From Serratia nevei (lineage in GTDB: Bacteria; Pseudomonadota; Gammaproteobacteria; Enterobacterales; Enterobacteriaceae): a stretch of 64,000 nucleotides of DNA. Within the stretch, counting starts at the first letter, position 1, and every line of letters begins with the position of its first letter. The notes beneath the pieces were generated by a model. That model did not search any database, was not told the DNA's origin, and was given only the letters and a program-made list of their open reading frames with translations. A program made the position numbers and the translations under genes. The stretch is from assembly GCF_037948395.1 (NCBI RefSeq), contig NZ_CP149940.1, forward strand, positions 1,426,001 through 1,490,000, given 5' to 3'. Positions 1 through 8,599 of the stretch are shown here, piece by piece.

Positions 1-1
1 G

Positions 2-100
2 AGCCACATAGAGCATCTCACTTTTATCGACCGAAAATTTCACGAACGCCTGCATAAAACGCTAACTGACCAGCATTACGGCTTTTACCGGGCCGTGTAA
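2..100 (+). CDS. Possible 3' end of an unidentified gene (partial)
   Basis: An open frame enters from the left edge and ends at TAA 98-100. It gives 32 residues ending ...QHYGFYRAV. It would converge on the binding-protein gene with a gap of only 4 bases, a spacing common in this genome. I do not recognise the family, and so short a fragment cannot be told from a chance open frame. Confidence 0.3.
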   Translation, partial: SHIEHLTFIDRKFHERLHKTLTDQHYGFYRAV

Positions 101-104
101 CCCA

Positions 105-926
105 TTACTGATTGACCGGGATCACCGCGCCCTGGTATTTCTCGCGGATAAAGTCCTGAATCGGTTTGGAGTGCAGTACCTTGACCAGCGCCACGATCTC
201 CGGTTTGTTCACGTCGGCCTTGTGCACGGTGATGATGTTGGCGTACGGGTTGTTTTCGCCGCTTTCGACCGCGATCGGATCTTTGGTCGGATTCAGCCCG
301 GCGTCGATGGCGTAGTTGGCGTTGATCACCACCGCGTCGCCTTCGTCGTTGTTGTACATTTGCGGCAGCAGCGCGCCCTCAACGTTGGCCTGGAACTTCA
401 GGTGTTTCGGGTTTTCCACCACGTCGCTGATGCGCGCGTCCACTTTGCTCACCCCCGGCTTCAGCTTGATCACGCCTTCCCGTTCAAAAATAGACAGGAT
501 GCGGCCTTCTTCCGCCACCGCGTCGCGCATGATGATTTTGCCATTTTCCGGCAGATCTTTCAGGCTCTTGTACTTCTTCGAGTAGATGCCGATAGGCTCA
601 ATATGGATCGCGCCGGCGCTGACGAAGTCGTAGCTCTTGTCGTCGGCGTGGTCTTTCAGCACCGAGTTCAGGTAAGGCACGTGCTGGAAGTAGTTGGCGT
701 CGATGTCGTGGCTGGCCAGCGCGGTGTTCGGCAGGATGTAGTCCTGGAAGCGCTTGATCTGCAGATCGATGCCTTCCTTCGCCAGTATCGGCTTGGCCTG
801 TTCGAGGATCTCGGCGTGCGGCACGTTGGAGGCGCCGACCACCAGCTTGGTCGCTGCCGTGGCGCCAAAAGAGGCGAGGGTGGCGACGGAGGCGAAAGCC
901 AACATCAGTAGGTGCTTTTTCATCAT
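105..926 (-). CDS. MetQ/NlpA-family ABC substrate-binding protein, non-lipidated
   Basis: Periplasmic binding protein of the NlpA family, which presents methionine or a related ligand to a MetNI transporter. The 273 residues start with a Sec signal peptide (basic MMKKH, hydrophobic core, ATAA near residue 25) followed by VVGASNVPHAEIL, the typical start of the mature NlpA fold. There is no lipobox cysteine at the cleavage site, whereas the housekeeping enterobacterial MetQ is a lipoprotein; this suggests a paralog released into the periplasm. It is the last gene of a three-gene minus-strand operon (ATPase, permease, binding protein), 16 bases after the permease. Two in-frame ATGs (926, 923) follow an AAGGA ribosome site. 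The ligand cannot be read from the sequence. Confidence 0.9.
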   Translation of the reverse strand: MMKKHLLMLAFASVATLASFGATAATKLVVGASNVPHAEILEQAKPILAKEGIDLQIKRFQDYILPNTALASHDIDANYFQHVPYLNSVLKDHADDKSYDFVSAGAIHIEPIGIYSKKYKSLKDLPENGKIIMRDAVAEEGRILSIFEREGVIKLKPGVSKVDARISDVVENPKHLKFQANVEGALLPQMYNNDEGDAVVINANYAIDAGLNPTKDPIAVESGENNPYANIITVHKADVNKPEIVALVKVLHSKPIQDFIREKYQGAVIPVNQ

Positions 927-942
927 CGTTTTCCTTGGTTAA

Positions 943-1611
943 TTAACGTTTATCGAGCGTTCTTGTCAGGGTGTCGCCGATGAACTGAATGACGAAAACG
1001 ATCAGCAGAATCGTCAGCGTCGCTACCAGCGTCACGTCACTGTGGTTGCGTTGGAACCCTTCCAGATAGGCCAGGTTGCCCAGGCCACCGGCGCCGATCA
1101 CCCCGGCCATCGCGGTGTAGCTCACCAGCGCGATCAGGGTGACGGTGATGCCGGAAACCAGCGCCGGCGAGCTCTCCGGCAGCAATACGCGGAAAATCAG
1201 GGTGCGGTTTTTGGCGCCCATCGAGCGCGCCGCCTCGATCACCCCTTTGTCGACCTCGCGCAGCGCGATCTCCACCAGCCGGGCGTAGAACGGCGCCGCG
1301 CCGACGATCAGCGCCGGCAGGGCCGCGTCCGCGCCGAGAATGGTGCCGATCAGCGATTTGGTGAACGGGATCAGCAGCACGATCAAAATGATGAACGGAA
1401 TGGAGCGGAAGACGTTGACCAACACGGAGATCAGAGAGTAGACCGCCCGGTTCTGCCACAGCTGGCCCTTCGAAGTTAAAAACAGCAGCACGCCGAGCAC
1501 GATGCCCAGCACCAACGTGGCCAAACCGGCGATGCCGGTCATGTACAGCGTTTCCCAAGTGGCGTCCCACAGTTGATCCAGACGCAGGTGGGGGAACAGG
1601 GATTCAATCAT
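943..1611 (-). CDS. MetI-type ABC transporter permease
   Basis: Inner-membrane permease of a MetNIQ-type (methionine uptake transporter family) importer. It has 222 residues and about five hydrophobic segments. The cytoplasmic coupling loop that docks on the ATPase is visible around residues 135-155 (EAARSMGAKNRTLIFRVLLP). Its start overlaps the end of the ATPase gene by 8 bases, indicating translational coupling, and the binding-protein gene follows. Length matches E. coli MetI. No MetJ operator was seen upstream of the operon, so this is probably an accessory copy and the substrate may be D- or L-methionine or an analogue. Confidence 0.92.
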   Translation of the reverse strand: MIESLFPHLRLDQLWDATWETLYMTGIAGLATLVLGIVLGVLLFLTSKGQLWQNRAVYSLISVLVNVFRSIPFIILIVLLIPFTKSLIGTILGADAALPALIVGAAPFYARLVEIALREVDKGVIEAARSMGAKNRTLIFRVLLPESSPALVSGITVTLIALVSYTAMAGVIGAGGLGNLAYLEGFQRNHSDVTLVATLTILLIVFVIQFIGDTLTRTLDKR

Positions 1612-2629
1612 GTTGGATAACCTCGACGGCGATGTCTCTTTCGTGCAGCAGGCTGAGCATGTCGGCGACTTGTTGTTCGTTGCCTTCGGCGTGGATGTAC
1701 AGTTCGCCGAACGAACCGTTGAGGGTGTGGCTGATCTTGCCGTGCAGAATGTTGATGGTCAGGGCGTAGCGCCGGATCACTTCAGAGATCACCGCCTGAT
1801 GGGTTTGCACGCCCACGAAGGTCAGCTTGAAAATCGCCCCCGGCAGATGGGCGGTGAGCAGCGGGTTGAAGCTCTCTTCGGTATCCGCATACTGCGACAC
1901 CTGTTTGACGAACTGCCGGGTGATCGGTTGCTGTGGTCGGGTGAACACGTCGAGCACCGGGCCTTCTTCGACGATGCGGCCGTTTTCCATCACCGCCACG
2001 CGGTGGCAGATTTTGCGCACCACGTGCATCTCGTGGGTGATCAGCACGATGGTCAATTTCAGCTGGCGGTTGATGTCCAGCAGCAGGTCGAGAATGGCGT
2101 CGGTGGTCTGCGGGTCGAGCGCCGAGGTGGCCTCGTCGCACAGCAGCACGCTCGGGTTATTGGCCAGCGCGCGGGCGATGCCGACACGCTGTTTCTGGCC
2201 GCCGCTGAGCTGCGACGGGTAGGCGTCTTCGCGCCCCTGCAGGCCGACCAGCGCGATCAGTTCCGCCACGCGCGGCGCAATCTGCGCCTTGGGCACGCCG
2301 GCGATCTGCATGGAAAAAGCGATGTTTTGGCTGACGGTGCGCGACCACAGCAGGTTGAAGTGCTGAAACACCATGCTGATTTTCAGGCGCGCTTGGCGCA
2401 GGTGGCTGCCTTTGGCGCGGGCGATATCGAAGCCGCCTACGTCAATGCGGCCGCTGGTGGGCGTTTCCAGGCCGTTAAGCAGGCGGATGAGCGTGCTTTT
2501 GCCGGCGCCGCTGTAGCCGATGATGCCGTAAATTTGCCCGGCCTCTACCGCCAGGCTGACGTTGTCTACCGCCACGACGCGGCCCTGTGTGCTGTCAAAA
2601 GTTTTGCAAACGTTCGAAAGAACGATCAT
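1604..2629 (-). CDS. MetN-type ABC transporter ATP-binding protein
   Basis: ATPase that powers the MetI/MetQ-type importer from the cytoplasmic face. It has Walker A GYSGAGKST (38-46), signature LSGGQKQR (140-147), Walker B VLLCDEATS (160-168) and a C-terminal regulatory NIL domain (about 265-340) that in MetN senses intracellular methionine. Length 341 fits MetN. It is the first gene of the operon. The 264 bases upstream (2630-2893) hold no gene; on the minus strand they contain a TATAAA-like -10 element near 2790 but no AGACGTCT-type MetJ boxes. Family membership is certain; the transported ligand is inferred. Confidence 0.92.
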   Translation of the reverse strand: MIVLSNVCKTFDSTQGRVVAVDNVSLAVEAGQIYGIIGYSGAGKSTLIRLLNGLETPTSGRIDVGGFDIARAKGSHLRQARLKISMVFQHFNLLWSRTVSQNIAFSMQIAGVPKAQIAPRVAELIALVGLQGREDAYPSQLSGGQKQRVGIARALANNPSVLLCDEATSALDPQTTDAILDLLLDINRQLKLTIVLITHEMHVVRKICHRVAVMENGRIVEEGPVLDVFTRPQQPITRQFVKQVSQYADTEESFNPLLTAHLPGAIFKLTFVGVQTHQAVISEVIRRYALTINILHGKISHTLNGSFGELYIHAEGNEQQVADMLSLLHERDIAVEVIQHD

Positions 2630-2866
2630 AGCGAAGCGGATCCTTATCGATACTTCACAGCATTCCGTCCAGAGCGCGGTGCGCCGGACAGGGATCGTTC
2701 GGCTTTTCTGCGGGGCACAACCCGGCGGGGAGTGGCGGACGGAACCTCTGTTGCGGGTGAATACCGGGCAATCCTACCGAGGGTTTATAGTGACAGGAAG
2801 AATGTAAATTCTATTACTTATTCTTATTTGATATATAAATCGGCGGGTGAAACAGGGGGGAGAAAA

Positions 2867-2885
2867 CCGGCCGCAGGGCGGCCGG
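2867..2885 (-). terminator. Intrinsic terminator of the YjaB-like gene
   Basis: Perfect 8-bp inverted repeat CCGGCCGC/GCGGCCGG with a 3-base loop lies just past the stop codon of the minus-strand acetyltransferase. On that strand it is followed by TTTTCTCC. Confidence 0.65.
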
Positions 2886-2893
2886 CGGGAGGG

Positions 2894-3337
2894 CTAGCGT
2901 TTGTCCAGCCTCATGTGCAGCAGCGGGAACGGGTTGCCCTGGCCGTCGAGCGGCGAGCGGCCGGTGATGACAAACCCGTAGTGGCGATAGAAGCCGCTGG
3001 CCTGCGGGTTTTGCTCATTCACGTCCAGCTGCAGTTCATCGTGCAGCGTTTCCGCGTGGGTCAGCAGCGCTTTGCCCACCCCTTTGCCGCGCTGATCGGC
3101 GTCGATAAACAGCATCTCTACCTTGTTGCCGTTCAGGCCGATAAAGCCGCAGGGGTGCCCCGGCCGCTCTTCGGCCACCCAGACGTTAACCGCCGGCAGG
3201 TAGTCGTTCAGCACCAGTGGGAACAGCTGCGCGATGTTGTCTTCGGTTAAAAAATGGTGAGTGGCGCGCACCGAACGCAGCCAGATATCTGCCAATTGCG
3301 CGTTGTCTTCCGCCGCGCGTGCTCTGATGGTAATCAT
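2894..3337 (-). CDS. yjaB: GNAT N-acetyltransferase, YjaB-like
   Basis: Cytoplasmic acetyl-CoA-dependent N-acetyltransferase. The 147 residues show the GNAT acetyl-CoA loop QRGKGVGKA (82-90) and the C-terminal VNEQNPQASGFYRHYGF block (about 106-122). The segments WLRSVRATHHFL and VITGRSPLDGQGNPFPLLHM match my memory of E. coli YjaB closely, so I assign it there. The acceptor substrate of YjaB is not established. It is transcribed alone, with a terminator directly behind it. An inverted repeat CTATCTA/TAGATAG (3349-3355/3373-3379) lies just upstream of the start. Confidence 0.82.
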   Translation of the reverse strand: MITIRARAAEDNAQLADIWLRSVRATHHFLTEDNIAQLFPLVLNDYLPAVNVWVAEERPGHPCGFIGLNGNKVEMLFIDADQRGKGVGKALLTHAETLHDELQLDVNEQNPQASGFYRHYGFVITGRSPLDGQGNPFPLLHMRLDKR

Positions 3338-3578
3338 CGAACTCTCTGCTATCTAAGTTGAAGGAAAAAAACTAGATAGAGGTTTTGTGGGGTTAGTGCC
3401 GAATTAACGTGGGTTAACGCCCTGCAAAGCGCCTCTGCAGTGGATCGAATAGGCCCGCCTTTCTGCCAGCGGTATAACAACTGTAATTCAGTAAGTTAAT
3501 GCTTTCAACCGCCGCAGGGCGCAATGGGGCGCCCGCCGCGTGATACACTGGCCTCTGAATGAGCGAGAGGGCAGCAGG

Positions 3579-4451
3579 ATGGAAGCGGTACGCGCAGCAA
3601 TAGAAAAACAGGTGCTCAGCCTGACTGGGCTGGCGCTCGGCGGCGTCGATTTTGAGAACCCACCGGGCGATCCGGGCTTGTTCGGCCCGCAGTCGGTCAT
3701 CTGGCAGGTTCACCGCGATTTCACCCCGATGCTGTGCGGCGGCGTCAGCGCCTTGCTGCTGCAGATGCTGCACCCGCTGGCGCTGGCCGGGGTGTGGGAT
3801 CACTCCAACTTCCGCGAAGATATGATTGGCCGCCTGCGCCGCACCAGCCAGTTCGTGTCGGTCACCACCTTCGGCCCGACCGCCGAGGCGGAGCGGCTGA
3901 TCGCCAAAGTCAAAGCCATCCATCTGCGGGTGACCGGCGTCGGCCGCGACGGCACGCCTTATGCCGCCAGCGATCCGGCGCTGCTCACCTGGGTGCACGT
4001 CGCGGAGAGCAGCCGTTTTCTGGCCAGCCACCTGCGCTACCGCAACCCCCATCTTTCCCGCGATTTGCAGGATCAATACTACCGCGAAGCGGCGCGCGTG
4101 GCCGCCGCGCTGGGGGCGACCGCAATTCCTCAGTCCTGCGCGGAGGTCGAAGAGTACCTGCAGGCGATGCGGCCGCAGCTGGTCTGCGATGAACGCACGC
4201 AAGAGGTGGCGCGCATTCTGCTGAAGGCGCCGGCGCCGAGCGCATTGGCGCGCCCGCTCGGCGGGGTGGTGATGCAGGCGGGCATCGATCTGTTACCCGA
4301 TTGGGCGCAGCGGCAGTTCGGTTTTCATCCGGGCGCGCTGCGGCGGCGGCTGGTGCGAACGGGCGCCGCAGGCCTCGGCAAGGTGCTGGGCGCGTCGATG
4401 CGCAACGGCTCCTATCAGCGCGCGGTGCGGCGCATCACTCAGCCGTCATGA
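3579..4451 (+). CDS. DUF2236 (MpaB-type oxygenase) family protein
   Basis: A 290-residue protein of the DUF2236/MpaB family, proteins proposed to be heme-dependent oxygenases. Family-like features are FGPQSVIWQVHRD (about 30-42), HPLALAGVWDHS (about 65-76) and the TWVHVAESSRFL segment (about 135-146), where conserved W, H and D residues sit. The ATG at 3579 is chosen because GAGAGGGCAGCAGG precedes it; an in-frame start at 3540 has no ribosome site. It stands alone between a divergent acetyltransferase and the SUFU-domain gene. The 241 bases upstream (3338-3578) carry no gene I can see. Physiological substrate unknown. Confidence 0.85.
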   Translation: MEAVRAAIEKQVLSLTGLALGGVDFENPPGDPGLFGPQSVIWQVHRDFTPMLCGGVSALLLQMLHPLALAGVWDHSNFREDMIGRLRRTSQFVSVTTFGPTAEAERLIAKVKAIHLRVTGVGRDGTPYAASDPALLTWVHVAESSRFLASHLRYRNPHLSRDLQDQYYREAARVAAALGATAIPQSCAEVEEYLQAMRPQLVCDERTQEVARILLKAPAPSALARPLGGVVMQAGIDLLPDWAQRQFGFHPGALRRRLVRTGAAGLGKVLGASMRNGSYQRAVRRITQPS

Positions 4452-4614
4452 GCCACAGCCGCTATAATTAACCTTTGTTTATCTTCGTTTACGGCCGCTT
4501 TTGAGACTTTTACGGGTGATCCGGCCAGTAATGCGTTTTACACTTGGGGGCAAAGCCACATTCCATTTTTTGCGCGCAGCCGATTCTGCCGCGCCCTGAC
4601 CCTATTGAGGTGAT

Positions 4615-5718
4615 ATGAACGAGTCATACGTACTTGCTGAAGTCAGCAATGAGAACCAGACGCTGGTTGCGGTGGTTCAGCAAGATCACCGGGCAGCCTA
4701 TTTTTATATCTATCCCGCCGAAGCCTACAGCGATCGCTATCAGGTGCGCGCCTGCTGGCTGCGCAACCTGGCCGCCGCGCCGCTGCAGGAAGATCGCGCC
4801 GCGCTGGAACAAGGGCAGCCGCCGATGCTGGCGGCGGAGTATTGCCGCAACCTGGAAGGCGAAGCGCCGCTGAACCCGGAAGGGCTGATGGTGGTGTGGA
4901 GCGAAAGCGACGACGGTGCGGCCCTGTGGTATTACGGCCAACTGCTGGCGGTGATCCCCGGCTGGAGTCTGTATATCGACCATTCGGTGTGCTATTCCGC
5001 CAGCTGCATCAAGGAGAGCCCGTTGGCTTATCCGCTCGGCTCGGCCTCGACCAACACCCAGTATGCGCAGGCGGAGAGCACCCGCCAGTTCTGGCGCAGC
5101 TGGCAGCGTGAAGAGGGCAATCCGTGGCCGAAGATGCAGCGCGATTTTCAGGCGCGCTATGAGCCGCATTTTGGCCCTTCGGTGAAGTACTACGCCATCG
5201 ATCAGGGCAAGTGGCCACCGATGGCCATCACCCAGCACGAGCGCGACGGCATCTATTACTTCCTCACCATGGGGGTGAGCATCCGGCCGATGCCGTGGGT
5301 GGAGATCCTGTTCAACGACGAGGCTTCGCGCTATCGCCGCATGGAGATGGCGATCGCCATCGACAGTCAATACATGACCGAAGACAACGCGGTGCAGATG
5401 GCCAGTGCGCTGGCCGGTTTCGCGCACGCGCCGTGGGCGCGGCTGACCTGGATCGGCGAAGGGCATACGCTGGAGTCGGACGTGGCGCCGCTGGGCTACG
5501 AGGGTTATATTTTATCGTCGTCCTTCTATCCGCATAGTGCGCACCTGGCTCTGCCGCAGCAGTACGGCGATCCGGTGAACCTGTTCTGGGCCAGCCCGGT
5601 GTTTACCGCCGAGCGGCAGCTGGCGCACGCCACGCCGAACGGCGGGCACGATCTGGTGAATCGGCTACGGGAGCAGGGCGTCGACCATATTTTCCGCCCG
5701 CGCCAGCCGGTGTGCTGA
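4615..5718 (+). CDS. Suppressor-of-fused (SUFU) domain protein
   Basis: A 367-residue cytoplasmic protein whose C-terminal half matches the bacterial SUFU domain: the run GIYYFLTMGVSIRPMPWVE (about 204-222), then RRMEMAIAID and, later, SSFYPHSAHLALP and NLFWASPVF. The N-terminal half (1 to about 180) is acidic and Trp/Tyr-rich with no motif I know. Bacterial SUFU proteins are often immunity or partner proteins of polymorphic toxins, but no toxin gene is adjacent, so no role is claimed. An AGGTGATATG ribosome site precedes the ATG. The upstream gap (4452-4614) holds likely promoter sequence only. Confidence 0.75.
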   Translation: MNESYVLAEVSNENQTLVAVVQQDHRAAYFYIYPAEAYSDRYQVRACWLRNLAAAPLQEDRAALEQGQPPMLAAEYCRNLEGEAPLNPEGLMVVWSESDDGAALWYYGQLLAVIPGWSLYIDHSVCYSASCIKESPLAYPLGSASTNTQYAQAESTRQFWRSWQREEGNPWPKMQRDFQARYEPHFGPSVKYYAIDQGKWPPMAITQHERDGIYYFLTMGVSIRPMPWVEILFNDEASRYRRMEMAIAIDSQYMTEDNAVQMASALAGFAHAPWARLTWIGEGHTLESDVAPLGYEGYILSSSFYPHSAHLALPQQYGDPVNLFWASPVFTAERQLAHATPNGGHDLVNRLREQGVDHIFRPRQPVC

Positions 5719-5747
5719 CGCCACTTATCTTCTCTTCGGGAGCCGCC

Positions 5748-6275
5748 ATGACCACCGCGCTGTTGATTATCGATGTGCAGGAAGGATTGTTTACGCCGCC
5801 GCCGGCGGATGCCGCGGGCACCGTTGCGCGCATCAATCAGCTGAGCGAGCGCGCCCGCCGGGTGGGCGTGCCGGTTGTCGTCATTCAGCACCACACGCCG
5901 GACGACGAGTTGCGGCACGGCAGCGCCGCCTGGCAAGTGCTCGCGGCGCTGAAGGTGGCGCCGGGCGATCACCGGGTGGATAAAACCACGCCGGACTCGT
6001 TCCTGCGCACCTCACTGGGCGCGTTACTGATCGCCAACGGTGTATCGCAGCTGGTGGTTTGTGGCTACTCCACGCCGTTTTGCATCGACACCACGGTGCG
6101 CAGCGCGGCGGCGCACGGTTATCCGGTGACGCTGGCGGCGGATGCCCACACCTGCCACGACAAACCCTATGCCGACGGTTTGCTGATCCGCACCCACCAT
6201 AACGAGACGCTGTCGAATATCGAAAGCTTCGGCGTGCCGATCCGCGCCGTTCCCGCGGCGGACATCGTGTTCTGA
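5748..6275 (+). CDS. Isochorismatase-family cysteine hydrolase
   Basis: A 175-residue hydrolase with the Asp-Lys-Cys triad of the family: D9 in LLIIDVQ, K79 in HRVDKTTPDSF and C112 in GYSTPFCIDTTVRSA. Members cleave amides or vinyl ethers (nicotinamidase, ureidoglycolate/biuret-type amidases, isochorismatase); the sequence does not fix the substrate. The ATG at 5748 is preferred over an upstream in-frame alternative because CGGGAG lies just before it. It lies 29 bases after the SUFU gene, possibly co-transcribed, and ends at a bidirectional terminator shared with the converging dehydrogenase. Confidence 0.88.
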   Translation: MTTALLIIDVQEGLFTPPPADAAGTVARINQLSERARRVGVPVVVIQHHTPDDELRHGSAAWQVLAALKVAPGDHRVDKTTPDSFLRTSLGALLIANGVSQLVVCGYSTPFCIDTTVRSAAAHGYPVTLAADAHTCHDKPYADGLLIRTHHNETLSNIESFGVPIRAVPAADIVF

Positions 6276-6284
6276 GAACGGAAA

Positions 6285-6306
6285 AACGGGGGCCGAGGCC
6301 CCCGTT
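6285..6306. terminator. Bidirectional intrinsic terminator
   Basis: Perfect 10-bp inverted repeat AACGGGGGCC/GGCCCCCGTT lies exactly between two converging stop codons. It has A-rich sequence on the left and T-rich sequence on the right, so it can serve both genes. Confidence 0.85.
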
Positions 6307-6308
6307 CG

Positions 6309-7187
6309 TTATTTCAGGCCCGCCCGCCGCGCCGCTACCTTGGCCAGCGCGGCCCAGTCCAGATCCGCATCCCCCTGCGCCATCGCGTCGAGGAAGTTGT
6401 CTTTCAGCACCCCGGCGAACGGCATCGGCGTATGGCTGTCGGCCCCGGCGGCCAGCGCCAGCCCGACGTCCTTCAGCCCCAGCGCCAGCCGGAATCCGGC
6501 GGGGGAATACTTCTCGGCGGCGATCAGCGCGCCATAGCCCTGATAGGCCGGGGCGGCGAAGACGGTGCTACTCAGCATCTGCAGGTAGTCGGCGCCGGAC
6601 ACGCCGCAGTTGCGCACCAGCGCGCTGCCTTCCGCCATCGCTTCAATGGCGCTGGCCAGCGTAAAGTTGGTGGCGATCTTGACGACGTTGGCCTGCGCCG
6701 GATCGGCGCCGAAGTGCCAGGTTTTCTGGCCGAGGGCATCGAACAGCGGCTGCGCTTGCTTCAGTAGCTCGCTATCGCCGGCCGCCAGAATATTCAGCTT
6801 GCCGGCAGCGGCCACGTCGACCCGTCCCAGCACCGGCGCGGCGAGATAGCCGATGCCGTGTTCCGCATGCAGCGCCGTCAAACGCTGGGCGAGTTCGACC
6901 GAGATGGTCGCCATGTTGATATGCAGCGCGCCCGGTTTCATCCGTTGCAGCAACCCGCTGTCGACCACCACCTGTTGCGTGGCGGCATCGTCGGCCAGCA
7001 TGGTGATCAGCACGTCGGCATCGGCCAGCTGCTCCGGCCGTTCGGCCTGCTGCGCGCCGGCGCTCACCAGCGGCTGTGCCGCCTGCGGCGAGCGGTTCCA
7101 TACCGTTAAGGCGAAGCCCGCCTGCAACAGGTTGGCCGCCATGGCGCTGCCCATCCCACCCAGTCCGGCAAATCCGATCTTCATCAT
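6309..7187 (-). CDS. NAD(P)-dependent beta-hydroxyacid dehydrogenase
   Basis: Cytoplasmic oxidoreductase of the 3-hydroxyisobutyrate dehydrogenase / tartronate semialdehyde reductase / glyoxylate-succinic semialdehyde reductase family, 292 residues. Visible features are the dinucleotide fold GLGGMG (8-13), the substrate-binding block HINMATISVELA (about 89-100), the GxVxxA-type loop APVLGRVDVAAAGKL (117-131), and catalytic K170 with N174 in VVKIATNF. The 3'-end domain is all-helical, as in the family. It starts from tandem ATGs and appears monocistronic. Which hydroxyacid it acts on cannot be told. Confidence 0.9.
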   Translation of the reverse strand: MMKIGFAGLGGMGSAMAANLLQAGFALTVWNRSPQAAQPLVSAGAQQAERPEQLADADVLITMLADDAATQQVVVDSGLLQRMKPGALHINMATISVELAQRLTALHAEHGIGYLAAPVLGRVDVAAAGKLNILAAGDSELLKQAQPLFDALGQKTWHFGADPAQANVVKIATNFTLASAIEAMAEGSALVRNCGVSGADYLQMLSSTVFAAPAYQGYGALIAAEKYSPAGFRLALGLKDVGLALAAGADSHTPMPFAGVLKDNFLDAMAQGDADLDWAALAKVAARRAGLK

Positions 7188-7284
7188 GCGCTCCTTTTTC
7201 AGGTTGAAGGTTTTACCCTAGCGCGCCAGGCCAGGAACGCAAATGCCGGAGTGTAACGCCGTCTTACGCGCCGGCGGCGGGCTA

Positions 7285-7311
7285 TTGACGCGCTGCCGCT
7301 GCGGGTATACC
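7285..7311 (+). promoter_or_regulatory. Candidate sigma70 promoter of the trpS leader
   Basis: TTGACG (7285-7290), 15 bases, then TATACC (7306-7311). It is the only good hexamer pair before the leader peptide, but the 15-base spacer is short. A start near 7318 would leave almost no 5' leader before the ATG at 7320. Treat as provisional. Confidence 0.4.
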
Positions 7312-7319
7312 TTGATGGC

Positions 7320-7373
7320 ATGAATATATCGATGCACTCCACCCACAATCAGTCATGGTGGCGCCTCTTCTGA
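7320..7373 (+). CDS. Trp-rich leader peptide of the second TrpRS gene
   Basis: A 17-codon open frame, MNISMHSTHNQSWWRLF, with tandem Trp codons at 7356-7361, as in the trp operon leader peptide. Trp is the rarest amino acid, and two in a row just before overlapping stem-loops is the signature of ribosome-mediated attenuation. The segments that follow can form mutually exclusive 1:2, 2:3 and 3:4 pairings ending in a T-run terminator upstream of the tRNA synthetase gene. An internal ATG at 7332 could start a 13-codon version. No strong ribosome site is seen before either ATG. The peptide is presumably a regulatory product only. Confidence 0.82.
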   Translation: MNISMHSTHNQSWWRLF

Positions 7374-7430
7374 GGCGGCACGAGTATTCACATCTCTTTT
7401 TAATGCCGCCGGTTTGGCGGCATTATTTTT
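7362..7430 (+). promoter_or_regulatory. Transcription attenuator responding to charged tRNA-Trp
   Basis: Region 1 CGCCTC (7362-7367) pairs with the start of region 2, GAGGCG (7372-7377). Region 2 GGCGGCA (7374-7380) can instead pair with region 3 TGCCGCC (7404-7410). Region 3 also forms the terminator stem AATGCCGCC/GGCGGCATT (7402-7410/7416-7424), followed by ATTTTTTG. A ribosome stalled at the Trp codons 7356-7361 would cover region 1 and allow the 2:3 antiterminator. A ribosome that finishes at 7373 would leave the terminator free. All pairings shown are perfect. The model is inferred from the trp operon. Confidence 0.85.
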
Positions 7431-7441
7431 TGTGGCGTTGA

Positions 7442-8482
<1,041 letters not shown>

Positions 8483-8489
8483 GGCGAAC

Positions 8490-8517
8490 GCCGGGGCGGC
8501 ACGCGTCACGCCCCGGC
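8490..8517 (+). terminator. Stem-loop after trpS
   Basis: Perfect 9-bp inverted repeat GCCGGGGCG/CGCCCCGGC with a 10-base loop lies 8 bases after the trpS stop. The T tract is absent (CATAAAACG follows), so it may be an inefficient terminator or an mRNA 3'-end stabiliser. Confidence 0.5.
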
Positions 8518-8535
8518 CATAAAACGATCATCCCA

Positions 8536-8571
8536 CTGTCATAAACTTATCCGTTAATAGGTGCCCATAAT
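8536..8571 (+). promoter_or_regulatory. Candidate Pho box and -10 element of phnCDEE
   Basis: CTGTCATAAACTTATCCGTT (8536-8555) opens with a perfect CTGTCAT PhoB half-repeat; the second half, 11 bases on, is weaker. It is followed after 10 bases by CATAAT (8566-8571), a good -10. In PhoB-activated promoters the box replaces the -35 at about this distance. There is no other good -35. Confidence 0.6.
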
Positions 8572-8599
8572 GATTAGCCACTGAAACCAGAGAAATCAT

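Noticed and set aside
1610..3250. Long 546-codon plus-strand open frame over the MetNIQ-like operon
   Set aside because: It is antisense to metN/metI, rich in Arg, His and Gln, without any domain, and has the look of a high-G+C shadow. The opposite-strand genes have full motifs.
3349..3379. Inverted repeat CTATCTA/TAGATAG upstream of the YjaB-like gene as an operator
   Set aside because: Arms are 7 bases with a 17-base gap in A+T-rich DNA; there is no regulator candidate next to it, so it is not listed as a feature.
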